64,000 bases of DNA from Roseibium polysiphoniae (GTDB lineage Bacteria; Pseudomonadota; Alphaproteobacteria; Rhizobiales; Stappiaceae), in assembly GCF_014842925.1 (NCBI RefSeq), contig NZ_JACYXJ010000001.1, positions 248,001 through 312,000 on the forward strand, read 5' to 3'. Positions 1 to 8,804 of the stretch are shown here, piece after piece. How positions within the stretch are numbered: position 1 is the stretch's first letter; each line of letters opens with the position of its first letter. The position numbers were made by a program, and so were the translations under genes. A model generated the notes under the pieces. That model did no database searches and was not told the origin of the DNA. It saw only the letters and a program-made list of their open reading frames with translations.

Positions 1-2
1 CC

Positions 3-410
3 TTTTCCGCCGGCTCTCACCCCAAGGGCGCAGTTCACCCCTATACGCTTGAGCTGCTGGAGAACGCCAACTTCAAGACCGATTTCGCCCGCTCCAAGAG
101 CTGGGACGAATTCGCGGTGCCGGACGCACCCGAACTCGATTTCGTCTTCACGGTCTGTGACAATGCGGCCGGCGAAGCTTGCCCTCTCTGGCCGGGCCAG
201 CCGATGACGGCTCACTGGGGCGTGCCCGATCCTGCGGCGGTCGAAGGCAATGAAGCTGAAAGACGCCTGGCCTTTTCCGAGACGCTTCGCATGCTCAATG
301 CGCGCATCTCGATTTTCTCCAGTCTGCCGCTGGAAAGCATCGACAAGCTGTCGCTGCAAAAACGCCTCGATGACATCGGCAAGGCCGACGCCATGGACGG
401 CGCCGCCTGA
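3..410 (+). CDS. arsC: Arsenate reductase, thioredoxin-coupled LMW-phosphatase type (5' part outside window)
   Basis: The open frame runs in from the left edge, so the N-terminal P-loop with the first catalytic cysteine is missing; 135 residues remain. The readable part has the family's FSAGSHPKGAVHP strand near its beginning and then the redox segment TVCDNAAGEACPLWPG, in which two cysteines six residues apart correspond to the cysteine pair (Cys82/Cys89 in the Bacillus enzyme) that relays the disulfide to thioredoxin, followed by AHWGVPDPA. The family reduces arsenate to arsenite in the cytoplasm for export. A Rho-independent terminator follows at about 460-490, so this is the last gene of its transcript. 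Any ars partners would lie upstream, outside the window. Confidence 0.85.
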   Translation, partial: FSAGSHPKGAVHPYTLELLENANFKTDFARSKSWDEFAVPDAPELDFVFTVCDNAAGEACPLWPGQPMTAHWGVPDPAAVEGNEAERRLAFSETLRMLNARISIFSSLPLESIDKLSLQKRLDDIGKADAMDGAA

Positions 411-459
411 TCAGGCGGAGCGTCTGGTTTCCAGACGTGCCAATAGAATTGATTGGCTG

Positions 460-490
460 AACGGGCGCCGCATCTGGCGTCCGTTTTTGT
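460..490 (+). terminator. Rho-independent terminator after arsC
   Basis: Inverted repeat AACGGGCGCC (460-469) and GGCGTCCGTT (476-485), one G-T pair, six-base loop, followed by TTTTG. A second perfect hairpin without a T-run, CGTCTGG-TTT-CCAGACG, precedes it at 421-437. Confidence 0.75.
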
Positions 491-530
491 TTGTCTGGTT
501 GCAGAATGATAGGTGACGGGGACAGCCCAC

Positions 531-2885
531 TCAGGCGACGTCGGCAGGCTCGCCCAGAGGCAGGCTGAAGCTGACGGTCGTGCCTTCGCCGACCTTGGAG
601 TCGATGGTCAATTTGGAGCCATGCAGCTCGATCAGCGAGCGGGCGATGGCAAGACCGAGGCCTGAACCCTTGTGGCTCTTGGTGAACTGGTTTTCGACCT
701 GAATGAACGGTCTTGCGAGGCGTTCGATGTCCGCTTCGGAAATGCCGATCCCCGTGTCGATGATCTGGAACCGGACCAGCTTGTCTTCGCGCCGTGCAAC
801 GAGCCGGACCTGGCCGCCGTCGGGGGTGAACTTCACCGCGTTTGCAAGCAGGTTCAAAAGCACCTGTTTCAGCGCGCGGCGGTCGGCTGCGACCGGCAGA
901 TCTTCCGGCACCACGTCGCAGGTGACCGAAATGTTCTTCTCCGAAGCGGCTGCCGTGATGATCCGGGCTGCGTCGTGGGTTGCCTCGCCGGCGTTGAGCG
1001 CTTCGGTGTCGATGGACATGCGGCCGGCTTCGATCTTGGACATGTCCAGGATGTCGTTGATCACATTGAGCAGATAGGTGCCGGAGTTGTGAATGTCCTG
1101 GCAGTATTCGGAATACCGATCGGTGCCCAGCGGTCCGAACATCTCCTGGTTCATGATGTCGGAGAAGCCGATGATGGCGTTCAGCGGCGTGCGCAGTTCG
1201 TGGGAAATATTGGCGAGGAACTCGGACTTGGCGCGGTTCGCGTCTTCCGCCTTGGTTTTCTCTTCGCCGTATTTGTCGGCCAGTTCGACCAGCTGCTCAG
1301 CCTGAATCTGAAGGGTCTGACGTGACTTCTGCAGGTCGGTGATGGTCGCCTTGAGCTTGCGCTCGCTGTCCATCAGCTTTTCTTCGTGAAGCTTCAGCGG
1401 CGTAATGTCCGTACCAACCGAGACGAACCCGCCATCCTTGGTCCGGCGCTCGGAGATCTGGAGCCAGCGCCCGTCGTCAAGCTGGGCCTCGTAGCTGCCG
1501 CTCGGGGCGTCGGAACGCTGACTGACCTTGACCGGATGCCCCGTGACTTCGCCGTTCTCTGCTGCGGCCATGACCTTTTGATAGGGGGTGCCTGGTTTGA
1601 CCGCGGTCGCCGGGAGACTGTGCAGGGACTGGTAGTTGGAATTGCAGATGACCAGTTCGTTCTTGGCGTTCCAGAGGACGAAGGCTTCGGAAATCGTCTC
1701 GATCGCGTCTCGCAGGCGCAGGTCCGCCGTGCGGCTCTGCTCGGCCAGCTCATGTTGCTCCGTCACGTCGATGCAGATGCCGATCAGATGCGGTTCGCTG
1801 CGCCCGGCCTCGCTTTGGATTTCGCCGCGCGCCCGGAGCCAGATCCAGCGTCCGTCCGCATGGCGCATGCGAAACATCTTGTCGACGGTGCCATCACCGC
1901 TTTCCAGCAGCTCTTCTGCAAGCTGCAGCAGGTCAACATCATCGGGATGGGTGATTTCGGAGACCTCGGCAAAGGACAGGATGTCATCCTTCGGTTTGCG
2001 GCCCAGCAGTTCATAGAGAGATGATGACCAGAAAATCCGGCCACGGGAGAGGTCCCAGTCGAACAGGCCACAGCGGCCATGGTTCAGGGCCGCATCGATC
2101 CGGCTGCGCGTGGCCGCATACATGTCGTCGGCCTGTTCTGCGCGGGTGGACTGGGCGAAGAAGGCGTAGATCAGAACCAGAAGGATGGCTGCCGTGCCGA
2201 CGAAGAGGGTCACATTGGCAGAAACGTCTCGTCGCCACTCGGCAAAGATATCAGCGTCCGGCTGCAGCACGGCAATCATGCCGAGGCGCCCATCAAGATG
2301 GTGGACGGTTGCGAATGTCTCGATGGTCTCGTTGCCGATGGTCGCCGGGATCGCCATGACACCGGCCCGGGCGCCAAAGACGGTCAGGGGCTGCGAGGCT
2401 CCGAAGAGGTCCGTGATCGGGAGGCCTTCGAGCATCGGGCGGAGCGGGGCACTGGCAACGATCAGTCCATCCTTGTCGGCGACGAGGAATGTGCGTCCGT
2501 GGCTCGTCGCGCCGGCCGGCAGGCTGTCTGCGAGGATGCGCTGCAGGGCAGAGCGGTAGCCGAGTTCCGGAAGGCGGCCCTCTTCGTGGGCAAGATGGGA
2601 TGAGACAACGGTGGCTGTCAGGGCAATTTCGTCGCGAGCCTGACGCTCGGTGTCCTGATAGTCATAAGACAATTCCAGAACGCGGTATATGGCAAGGCAG
2701 GCGATGAAGATGAGGCAGAGCGCAGGGATGATCCGACGCATGAGCGGCTCGGACCGCAGCAGTCGCTGATAGGTCGGCTGAGCCAGCAGGCGCAGGTGGC
2801 CTGTCAGGGTCGTCCTGCCTGTCTTGGAAGCTGTGATTCGAGCAAGGCGTCGCATGGACGCGCTGCCGGAAAATGCCCGCGCCAT
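531..2885 (-). CDS. Membrane PAS-domain sensor histidine kinase, PleC/PdhS-like
   Basis: Transmembrane sensor kinase of about 784 residues. A hydrophobic segment near residues 50-72 and a second near 227-248 bracket a periplasmic sensor region of about 150 residues. Two PAS domains follow (about 265-385 and 395-500), then a short coiled coil, a HisKA domain with the phospho-acceptor in SHELRTPLNAIIGFSDIM, and a HATPase domain with N, G1 (DTGIGI) and G2 (GSGLGLAI) boxes at the C-terminus. The stretch after the H-box (EMFGPLG, then YCQDIHNSG and INDILDMSKIEAGR) is typical of alphaproteobacterial PleC/PdhS/DivJ kinases that act on DivK- or PleD-type receivers. No response regulator gene is adjacent. 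I chose the ATG at 2885; the frame stays open to a TTG at 2987, but that codon has no Shine-Dalgarno sequence. Confidence 0.85.
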   Translation of the reverse strand: MARAFSGSASMRRLARITASKTGRTTLTGHLRLLAQPTYQRLLRSEPLMRRIIPALCLIFIACLAIYRVLELSYDYQDTERQARDEIALTATVVSSHLAHEEGRLPELGYRSALQRILADSLPAGATSHGRTFLVADKDGLIVASAPLRPMLEGLPITDLFGASQPLTVFGARAGVMAIPATIGNETIETFATVHHLDGRLGMIAVLQPDADIFAEWRRDVSANVTLFVGTAAILLVLIYAFFAQSTRAEQADDMYAATRSRIDAALNHGRCGLFDWDLSRGRIFWSSSLYELLGRKPKDDILSFAEVSEITHPDDVDLLQLAEELLESGDGTVDKMFRMRHADGRWIWLRARGEIQSEAGRSEPHLIGICIDVTEQHELAEQSRTADLRLRDAIETISEAFVLWNAKNELVICNSNYQSLHSLPATAVKPGTPYQKVMAAAENGEVTGHPVKVSQRSDAPSGSYEAQLDDGRWLQISERRTKDGGFVSVGTDITPLKLHEEKLMDSERKLKATITDLQKSRQTLQIQAEQLVELADKYGEEKTKAEDANRAKSEFLANISHELRTPLNAIIGFSDIMNQEMFGPLGTDRYSEYCQDIHNSGTYLLNVINDILDMSKIEAGRMSIDTEALNAGEATHDAARIITAAASEKNISVTCDVVPEDLPVAADRRALKQVLLNLLANAVKFTPDGGQVRLVARREDKLVRFQIIDTGIGISEADIERLARPFIQVENQFTKSHKGSGLGLAIARSLIELHGSKLTIDSKVGEGTTVSFSLPLGEPADVA

Positions 2886-3326
2886 CGGAAGTCTGCCCCG
2901 ATTAAATGAATGTTGGAACGGTTGGCTTCCTGCCCCCCGAATCACTTCATTTGAATCGACGGCGGCAGTTTTGTCTAGAGTCCGCAAAGAAAAAAATGGT
3001 TAACGCTGCAAGTGGTTTCTGATCTGCGTGTTAACTATTGTGGCAACCTGCATCAATGGCGTGTAAGGGGCAAGAAATTCGCGCTTCATACTTCGCAGAA
3101 TCTGAGGTGTCAGCAAGGTGACTTGCAGAGTTCCTCAATGGCAGTTTGCCATTATTTTTCAGTTTCGTCGTCATGCGGCGAGTCAAGAGCGGTCGAACGA
3201 CCAGTGGATAGACGATCGCAATACTGGCGTTGGATAAAAGTCTCGGCAGTAGGTCTTGAGTAGCGGCAGGACGATCTTTGGGCTGTGGCCAGACGTCTTT
3301 GTCAGCAATTGATTCTTGCGCGCGCT
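2886..3326. other. Non-coding gap with an orphan terminator-like hairpin
   Basis: About 440 bases between the kinase start and the azlD stop. No frame here has convincing coding character. On the plus strand AATGGCA-GTT-TGCCATT (3137-3153) is followed by ATTTTTC, which looks like an intrinsic terminator, although no plus-strand gene precedes it. Two GTTAAC palindromes lie at 2999-3004 and 3030-3035. A small plus-strand RNA ending near 3160 is possible but not shown. Confidence 0.35.
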
Positions 3327-3623
3327 TCAAGAGCCGATGGCTCTCAGAGCCAGCAGGCAGATCATCCCTCCCGAAACACTGACAACAAGCGACTTGCGCA
3401 AGCCGATCAGCGCGGTGACAGGAATGGCGACAGCCTCTGCGAGACCTTGTGTTGCCACAGACGGAGCCACCAGAGCTGTCAGGACGGCAACCGGCACCGC
3501 GTTGAGGGCTGCCTCCACGCGGTGGTTTATGGCGCCGAAGCGAGAGAGAACCAAATGTCCGCCGATACGCGTCAGATAGGTGACCAGCGCGCAAAGGGCG
3601 ATGAGGAAGACGATATCAGACAT
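3327..3623 (-). CDS. azlD: AzlD-type branched-chain amino acid export subunit
   Basis: Small integral membrane protein of 98 residues with four hydrophobic helices, normal for AzlD. Visible marks are the N-terminal helix followed by TYLTRIGGHLV, the loop with RVEAALNAVPVAVLTALVAP, and a C-terminal helix pair. AzlD works with the larger AzlC to export branched-chain amino acids or analogues such as 4-azaleucine. The ATG at 3623 overlaps the end of azlC by eight bases, which implies translational coupling. The frame stays open upstream of this ATG, but that part only shadows azlC. The physiological substrate is not readable from sequence. Confidence 0.87.
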   Translation of the reverse strand: MSDIVFLIALCALVTYLTRIGGHLVLSRFGAINHRVEAALNAVPVAVLTALVAPSVATQGLAEAVAIPVTALIGLRKSLVVSVSGGMICLLALRAIGS

Positions 3624-4365
3624 CGATCGTGGCCTTTCTGGGTGTGCTGAGGGCTGCGGCGATAGCGAGCCCGCCAAGACCGCCCAGAGTGATGTGCCAG
3701 GGGCTTCCCAGGGTGAAATAGACCGCAAGCGACAACGAGGCGCTGGTAACAAGGACTGGCAGAAAGCCGGGGCGTGTGTGAAACCCGACCACGAGCCCCA
3801 TAAAATAAAGCGGCAGGATAAAGTCGAAACCGAAAGCCGCCGGGTTTTCAATCAGCGAGCCAAACAGCGCGCCGATCACGTTGGCGCTGATCCAGGTCAG
3901 ATAGACGGTCGCGGCATAGGCGAAATAATAGGCTGGACGAAGCCCTGGCCCGGCTGCCCGGTTTTCAGATGCTGCATATTGCGGGTCCGACAAGAAAAAG
4001 AAGGCGAGCACTTTCTGTGGGCCGGAAAACCCTCGCATGTGCCGGCCAATAGCTGCCGAATAGAGCACGTGCCGAAAGTTGACAGCAAGAACTGCCAGAA
4101 CGATCGACCAGACCGGCACCTTCTGACCAAAGAGATCCAGCATTACATATTGGCTTGCGACCGCGAAAATCGACATGGAAGCGAAGAGAAGCTCTCCGAG
4201 CGACAGACCACGCTCCATGGCGACCGCGCCGAAAACGGCTGAAAAAGGCACAAGAGCAAAGAGGATCGGCAGGGCGTCGCGAGCGCCATCCTTCACATCC
4301 ACCAAGAATGTGGAGGTGGTGGTGGGCTCCTGGGAAGTGGAGGGAGCTTCATCGTGAATACACAT
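3616..4365 (-). CDS. azlC: AzlC-family branched-chain amino acid exporter permease
   Basis: Membrane protein of 249 residues with about six or seven helices. After a polar N-terminus rich in Ser/Thr come the family hallmarks: a first helix with ALPILFALVPFSAVFG, the segment FASMSIFAVASQYVMLDLF, and VNFRHVLYSAAIGRHMRGFS (NxRHxLYS) before FFFLSDPQYA. It forms the large subunit of the AzlCD exporter with the following gene. The start at 4365 has an ACAGGTG Shine-Dalgarno sequence upstream. It is transcribed away from a HTH/cupin regulator gene across a 146-base palindrome-rich region, so local control by that regulator is likely. Confidence 0.92.
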   Translation of the reverse strand: MCIHDEAPSTSQEPTTTSTFLVDVKDGARDALPILFALVPFSAVFGAVAMERGLSLGELLFASMSIFAVASQYVMLDLFGQKVPVWSIVLAVLAVNFRHVLYSAAIGRHMRGFSGPQKVLAFFFLSDPQYAASENRAAGPGLRPAYYFAYAATVYLTWISANVIGALFGSLIENPAAFGFDFILPLYFMGLVVGFHTRPGFLPVLVTSASLSLAVYFTLGSPWHITLGGLGGLAIAAALSTPRKATIDV

Positions 4366-4400
4366 GCGGGCACCTGTCAGAGCTGCGCGGAAGAATTTCG

Positions 4401-4486
4401 CGTTCGAGCGCTATATCGAACGTTGTTCGTAAAAATGAACGAAGTGGATTTGTTTGTCAAATCGAACTACGTTTGACTTATCGAAC
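4401..4486. promoter_or_regulatory. Candidate operator cluster between azlC and its divergent regulator
   Basis: The divergent intergenic region holds a perfect palindrome CGAAC-GTT-GTTCG (4417-4429) and a wider inverted repeat GTCAAA (4456-4461) / TTTGAC (4472-4477). The word TCGAAC recurs at 4416, 4462 and 4481, with an inverted CGTTCGA at 4401. Repeats like this are expected for a dimeric HTH regulator; the assignment to the neighbouring XRE/cupin protein is inference. Confidence 0.5.
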
Positions 4487-4511
4487 GATCCGTCGGAGCT
4501 CTGCTGTCCCT

Positions 4512-5078
4512 ATGCCCATGTCGCCGACCCTGACGCCGATTGCCCTCATTGCCCGCGCCCTGCAAAGGGAAAGGACACGGGCCGGCATGAGCCTCTCGTC
4601 TCTGGCGAAAGAGGCGGGGCTTGCAAAGTCTACCTTGTCGCAATTGGAAGCCGGGCAGGGCAATCCAAGCGTGGAAACGCTCTGGGCAATCGCCAACGCG
4701 CTCAATGTGCCGTTCAGCTTCCTGTTCGAAACGAAAGCGTCCGAGACAAAACTGATCCGCGCGGGCGAGGGGACACCGGTCTCGGCCGATCATGCGGACT
4801 TCCGCACCACGCTTCTGGCCAATTGCCCCCCAGGCGTGCGGCGGGACCTCTATCGGGCCGAAGTGAAAAAGGGCGAAATCCGCTCCGCAAAGGCCCATCC
4901 GGCGGGCACGGTGGAGCATGTTTTGGTGGTGTCAGGCCGGGTGAGAACCGGTCCGGCAGGTATGGCCGAAGATCTCGAACCCGGAGATTACTATCGTTAC
5001 CCGGCAGATGTTCCGCATAGCTATGAAAGCCTGTCGGACAACGCGGTTCTCGTGATCGTGATGGAAGTGCAGGGCTGA
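4512..5078 (+). CDS. XRE-family HTH regulator with C-terminal cupin domain
   Basis: Protein of 188 residues. Residues about 12-66 form an HTH_3 domain (ALQRERTRAGMSLSSLAKEAG, then AKSTLSQLEAGQGNPSVETLWAIANAL), and about 110-185 form a cupin barrel with HPAGTVEHVLVVSGRV and YRYPADVPHSYESL. This architecture is common for local repressors or activators that sense a small ligand in the cupin. Its position, divergent from azlCD, suggests it controls that exporter. The frame is open further upstream, but that part lies in the palindromic region; the ATG at 4512 (or 4518) starts just before the HTH. A hairpin CAGGGCTGAG/CTCAGCCCTG (5070-5095) spans the stop codon and may end transcription towards the convergent pepN. 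Confidence 0.88.
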   Translation: MPMSPTLTPIALIARALQRERTRAGMSLSSLAKEAGLAKSTLSQLEAGQGNPSVETLWAIANALNVPFSFLFETKASETKLIRAGEGTPVSADHADFRTTLLANCPPGVRRDLYRAEVKKGEIRSAKAHPAGTVEHVLVVSGRVRTGPAGMAEDLEPGDYYRYPADVPHSYESLSDNAVLVIVMEVQG

Positions 5079-5106
5079 GCGGACACTCAGCCCTGGTCCC
5101 AAGGGC

Positions 5107-7749
5107 TCACTGCAGACAGCGGTCGACAATGTCGCGCGTGTCGCGGGAAAGTCCTTCAGCCGACGAGATCTTCAAGAGCGCTGTTTCTGCGAGCTTGGAG
5201 CGGCCCTCTTCATAGGCCCGCCAGGAACGGAAGCAGGTCAGGAGGCGTGAGGCCACCTGAGCGTTGCGCTGGTCGATCACGAGTACATTGCCGGCCACAA
5301 ACTCGAAGCCCAATCCATCCTGTCTCGCAAATTGCGTGGCATTTCCTGTCGCAAAGGCATGAACCAGCGAGCGGACACGATTTGGATTGGCAAAGTCGAA
5401 CAGGGGATGGGCTGTCAGGGCCTTCACCTTTTCAAGGCCGTCGGCGAGAGGCGCGGTCGCCTGCACCATAAACCATTTGTCCATGGCCAGCGATGTCGCT
5501 TCGTGGCGCTTGCGGAAGATCTCCAGAGCCTGCTCGGCGTCCTTTAGATTGTCGTGAACCAGAAGGGTAAGCGCCGCGATGCGATCGGTCATGTTGTCCG
5601 CGTCGACAAAGGCTGCCATTACAAGGTCATCAACATCAGACGCTCCAGACGCAGCGTAATAGGCAAGCGCCTGGTTGGCCAGGGCACGTTTGCCTGCAGC
5701 ATCTGCGTCGGGACTGAAACTGCCCTGTGGTTTTGCTCCGAGGGCAGCGCGGAATGCACCGGCGTTTTCTGAGCCAATGGCCGCGCGCAGCACCGCCCGT
5801 GCCTGATGAATAGCGTCGGGGTCCACATTGGATCCGATGTCGCGTGCCAGATCCGCTTCACTCGGCAATTGCAGCGCGAGCGCCCGGAATGCCGGATCCA
5901 GCTCCTCATTCAGAAGGGTCTCGCCGAAGGCTTCAACCAGCCGGGCGTCCGCCTTCAACTCCTTGCCGGTGCGCGCTTCGCCGGCAAGACGGATCAGGTC
6001 ATGGGTCGCCAGCGTTTGAATGGCCTGCCAGCGGTTGAAATCATCGCTGTCCTGGCGCGCCTGAAACAGCAGGTCATCCGCATCCTGATGGTCCTCAAGC
6101 CGAACTGGCGCCGAAAAACCGCGCAGAAGCGAAACAACCGGTCTGCTCTTCAGGCCGGTGAAGGTCACGCTTTGGCTTTGCTCTTCGAGGATGAGCACAT
6201 CTTCCTGAAGCCTTGCACCTGTGACCCGTTCGAAGCTCATGTCTTCACCATTGCGACCGACAAGCCCGAAGCGCAGGGGGATCACGGCAGGCTCACTCGA
6301 CGCCTGACCGGGCAGCGGGGCGATCGACTGGGATATGTCCAAAGTAAGCTCGCCAGCGCGTTTGTCGTAGCGGCTCTTGACGTCGACTTGCGGCGTGCCT
6401 GCCTGATCGTACCAGCGGGCGAACTGACCAAGGTCTGTCGCCGTCGCCTCTGAAAAGCAGACGAGAAAAGCCTCGATGGTCGTGGCGTCGCCGTCATGGC
6501 GTTCAAGGTAGAGGTCCATGCCTTTTCGGAAGCCGTCAGGCCCGAGCAGGGTCTTCAGCATCCGCACCACTTCGGCGCCCTTTTCATAGACCGTGGCCGT
6601 GTAGAAGTTGTTGATCTCGGTGTATTTGCGCGGACGCACCGGATGGGCAAGGGGACCTGCGTCCTCGGGGAACTGATGTGACTTCAGCAACCGGACATCG
6701 GCAATGCGCTTCACGGCCCGTGAGCGCATGTCGGAGGAAAACTCCTGGTCGCGGAAAACGGTCAGCCCTTCCTTCAGGCAGAGCTGGAACCAGTCGCGGC
6801 AAGTGATTCTGTTGCCGGTCCAGTTGTGGAAGTACTCATGGGCAATGACCGCTTCAATGTTGGCATAGTCCTGATCAGTCGCCGTTTCCGGGTCAGCCAG
6901 AACGTATTTGTCATTGAAGATGTTGAGGCCCTTGTTCTCCATGGCGCCCATGTTGAAATCGGAGACCGCCACGATGTTAAAGACATCGAGGTCATATTCG
7001 CAGCCGAAAACATCCTCGTCCCACTTCATCGAGCGCTTCAGGCTGTCCATGGCCCAGGCGCAACGGTCCTCGCGGCCATGTTCGACGTAGATCTTCAGAT
7101 CGACCTTTCGCCCTGACGTCGTGACGAATGTGTCTGCCACATGGGCAAGGTCGCCTGCGACCATGGCGAAGAGATAAGAGGGCTTTGGGTGCGGGTCATG
7201 CCAGACGGCAAAATGCCTGTCTGTGCCTGGAACATCGCCGGCGCTCACCGGATTGCCATTTCCCAAAAGGATCGGCGCATCGCCTTTACGCGCCTCGATC
7301 CGCGTTGTGTAGACCGAAAGAATGTCCGGACGGTCGAGGAAATAGGTGATGCGGCGGAAGCCTTCAGCTTCGCACTGGGTGCAGTAAGTGCCCGAGGACC
7401 GATAGAGGCCCATGAGTTCGGTGTTGCTGTCCGGGTCGATCCGGGTCCGGATCTCCAGGGTAAACGGCTCTGCCGGCGGTGCATTGAGAACCAGCTTGGA
7501 AGGCGTCGCGCTGTAGGCGTCCTCAAGCAACGGCATTCCGTCAAGCGTCAGACCAACGAGCTCCAGCTCGTCCCCATCCAGTTCCAGCGGAGCGCCCGGG
7601 TCGGTGTCTTCGTGCCGGCGAACGGCAAGACGCGCAAAGACGTCGGTTGAGCGCGGGCTCAACTGTATGTCGAGATCGACCGTGTCGATCTGATAGGCCG
7701 CGGGAGCATAATCCTCCAGATGGATGGCGACAGCCGTTTCAGGGCGCAT
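5107..7749 (-). CDS. pepN: Aminopeptidase N, M1 family zinc metallopeptidase
   Basis: Protein of 880 residues, the usual length for proteobacterial PepN. It has the substrate N-terminus-binding motif GAMENKGLNIFN at about residue 267 and, about 30 residues later, the zinc site HEYFHNWTGNRITC with the third ligand in LKEGLTVFRDQEFSSD (HExxH-x18-E). Downstream are the Ig-like domain and the long alpha-helical C-terminal domain. The enzyme removes N-terminal amino acids from peptides in the cytoplasm and takes part in the last steps of protein turnover. It is transcribed alone, convergent to the HTH/cupin gene. The start MRPETAVAIHLEDYAP fits family alignments. Confidence 0.97.
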   Translation of the reverse strand: MRPETAVAIHLEDYAPAAYQIDTVDLDIQLSPRSTDVFARLAVRRHEDTDPGAPLELDGDELELVGLTLDGMPLLEDAYSATPSKLVLNAPPAEPFTLEIRTRIDPDSNTELMGLYRSSGTYCTQCEAEGFRRITYFLDRPDILSVYTTRIEARKGDAPILLGNGNPVSAGDVPGTDRHFAVWHDPHPKPSYLFAMVAGDLAHVADTFVTTSGRKVDLKIYVEHGREDRCAWAMDSLKRSMKWDEDVFGCEYDLDVFNIVAVSDFNMGAMENKGLNIFNDKYVLADPETATDQDYANIEAVIAHEYFHNWTGNRITCRDWFQLCLKEGLTVFRDQEFSSDMRSRAVKRIADVRLLKSHQFPEDAGPLAHPVRPRKYTEINNFYTATVYEKGAEVVRMLKTLLGPDGFRKGMDLYLERHDGDATTIEAFLVCFSEATATDLGQFARWYDQAGTPQVDVKSRYDKRAGELTLDISQSIAPLPGQASSEPAVIPLRFGLVGRNGEDMSFERVTGARLQEDVLILEEQSQSVTFTGLKSRPVVSLLRGFSAPVRLEDHQDADDLLFQARQDSDDFNRWQAIQTLATHDLIRLAGEARTGKELKADARLVEAFGETLLNEELDPAFRALALQLPSEADLARDIGSNVDPDAIHQARAVLRAAIGSENAGAFRAALGAKPQGSFSPDADAAGKRALANQALAYYAASGASDVDDLVMAAFVDADNMTDRIAALTLLVHDNLKDAEQALEIFRKRHEATSLAMDKWFMVQATAPLADGLEKVKALTAHPLFDFANPNRVRSLVHAFATGNATQFARQDGLGFEFVAGNVLVIDQRNAQVASRLLTCFRSWRAYEEGRSKLAETALLKISSAEGLSRDTRDIVDRCLQ

Positions 7750-7796
7750 TGGAAATCCTTGTTTTGTGTCTTCTTGTTAGCGTTGGTCTGGCTGTC

Positions 7797-8630
7797 TCAG
7801 CCGCCCAGCCGAGCAAGGCTGCGCGTAAGAGCGCTGCCAGGGTCGGCCAGGGGATTGATGACCGTAAAGTGGTTCGCGCCTGCCTGAATGTCCAGTTCGC
7901 CCTCCAGGCCGGGGCCATTCCAGCGACGTGCAAGGTCACGACTTTGGCGCCGGTATTCCGAAGATTCGTCACCGCCGACGACGGCCGAAAAGCGACCCGC
8001 GGCGGGAACAGGCCAAGTTAGCGGTGATGCTGCGAGAGCGCTTTTGTCCGTGAGCTTCAAGGCCGTGTTGATGCTTGTTGGGATCAGGGGCGCGAGGTCG
8101 AAAAGCCCCGAGATCGGCATGACGCGATCAACAAGAGCTTCAGGCAGGTCGCGGGCCGCCCAGTCCGTTGCCATGAGCGCTGCCGCCAGATGCCCGCCGG
8201 CGGAGTGGCCATAGACAAGCAAGGGTTTGCCGTAGGTGCGCCAGAGATGGGCAGCCAGCGCATCCATCTCGCTGATGATGTCACCGATCTCGACGTCGGG
8301 GCAGAGGCTGTAGTTGGCCACGGCAACGTCAAAGCCGTGGGCATTGAGACCTCGTGCCATATGGGAAAAGGCAGTCTTGTCCAAGGCCTGCCAGTAACCA
8401 CCATGAATGAAGAGCGCGGTGCGCGGCTGCTCCGGCGTACCGGGTTGGGCGGAGAACACATCGAAGACCTGTCGCGGTTTTTCGCCATAGGGCTGGTCCA
8501 GAGCTGCATCGCTGCGCGCCGCGCGATAGGCGGACGCGTCGGCCATCCAGCCGGAGATGATCTCCGGATGCTCCGGCACGCGTGCCCTGTTGTTGTATTC
8601 CGCTTCCAGATCAATCTGGCCGGTCGCCAT
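7797..8630 (-). CDS. Alpha/beta hydrolase, kynurenine-formamidase-like
   Basis: Protein of 277 residues with an alpha/beta-hydrolase fold. The oxyanion segment FIHGGYWQALDKTAFSHMA (HGGxW) and the nucleophile elbow GHSAGGHLAAALM are clear, and the C-terminal histidine lies in GANHFTVINPLADP. The HGGxW pattern and the N-terminal EAEYNNRARVPEHPEI are those of the arylformamidase/esterase group that includes bacterial kynurenine formamidase-like enzymes. The substrate is not certain and no tryptophan-degradation gene is adjacent. The ATG at 8630 has a GAGGGAC Shine-Dalgarno sequence seven bases upstream; the frame stays open to 8708 without a good start. Confidence 0.8.
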   Translation of the reverse strand: MATGQIDLEAEYNNRARVPEHPEIISGWMADASAYRAARSDAALDQPYGEKPRQVFDVFSAQPGTPEQPRTALFIHGGYWQALDKTAFSHMARGLNAHGFDVAVANYSLCPDVEIGDIISEMDALAAHLWRTYGKPLLVYGHSAGGHLAAALMATDWAARDLPEALVDRVMPISGLFDLAPLIPTSINTALKLTDKSALAASPLTWPVPAAGRFSAVVGGDESSEYRRQSRDLARRWNGPGLEGELDIQAGANHFTVINPLADPGSALTRSLARLGG

Positions 8631-8804
8631 GATTTTGTCCCTCAAATGATGCGGCCCTTGAAGCATGGCGCCCGGTCTTTGCGCAAGAGAAGCCTTTTTT
8701 CTCCACACGTCCGGGCGCTCGAGCGGTGTTTTGACCTCGACGCTCGAGCGGGCTAAGACACAGCCGGTCCGAACCTGAATGACGCGCTAGAAACAGGAAG
8801 TCCC

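Noticed and set aside
2999..3035. Two GTTAAC sites resembling CtrA half-sites upstream of a PleC-like kinase
   Set aside because: CtrA boxes need TTAA-N7-TTAA spacing; here the sites are 31 bases apart.
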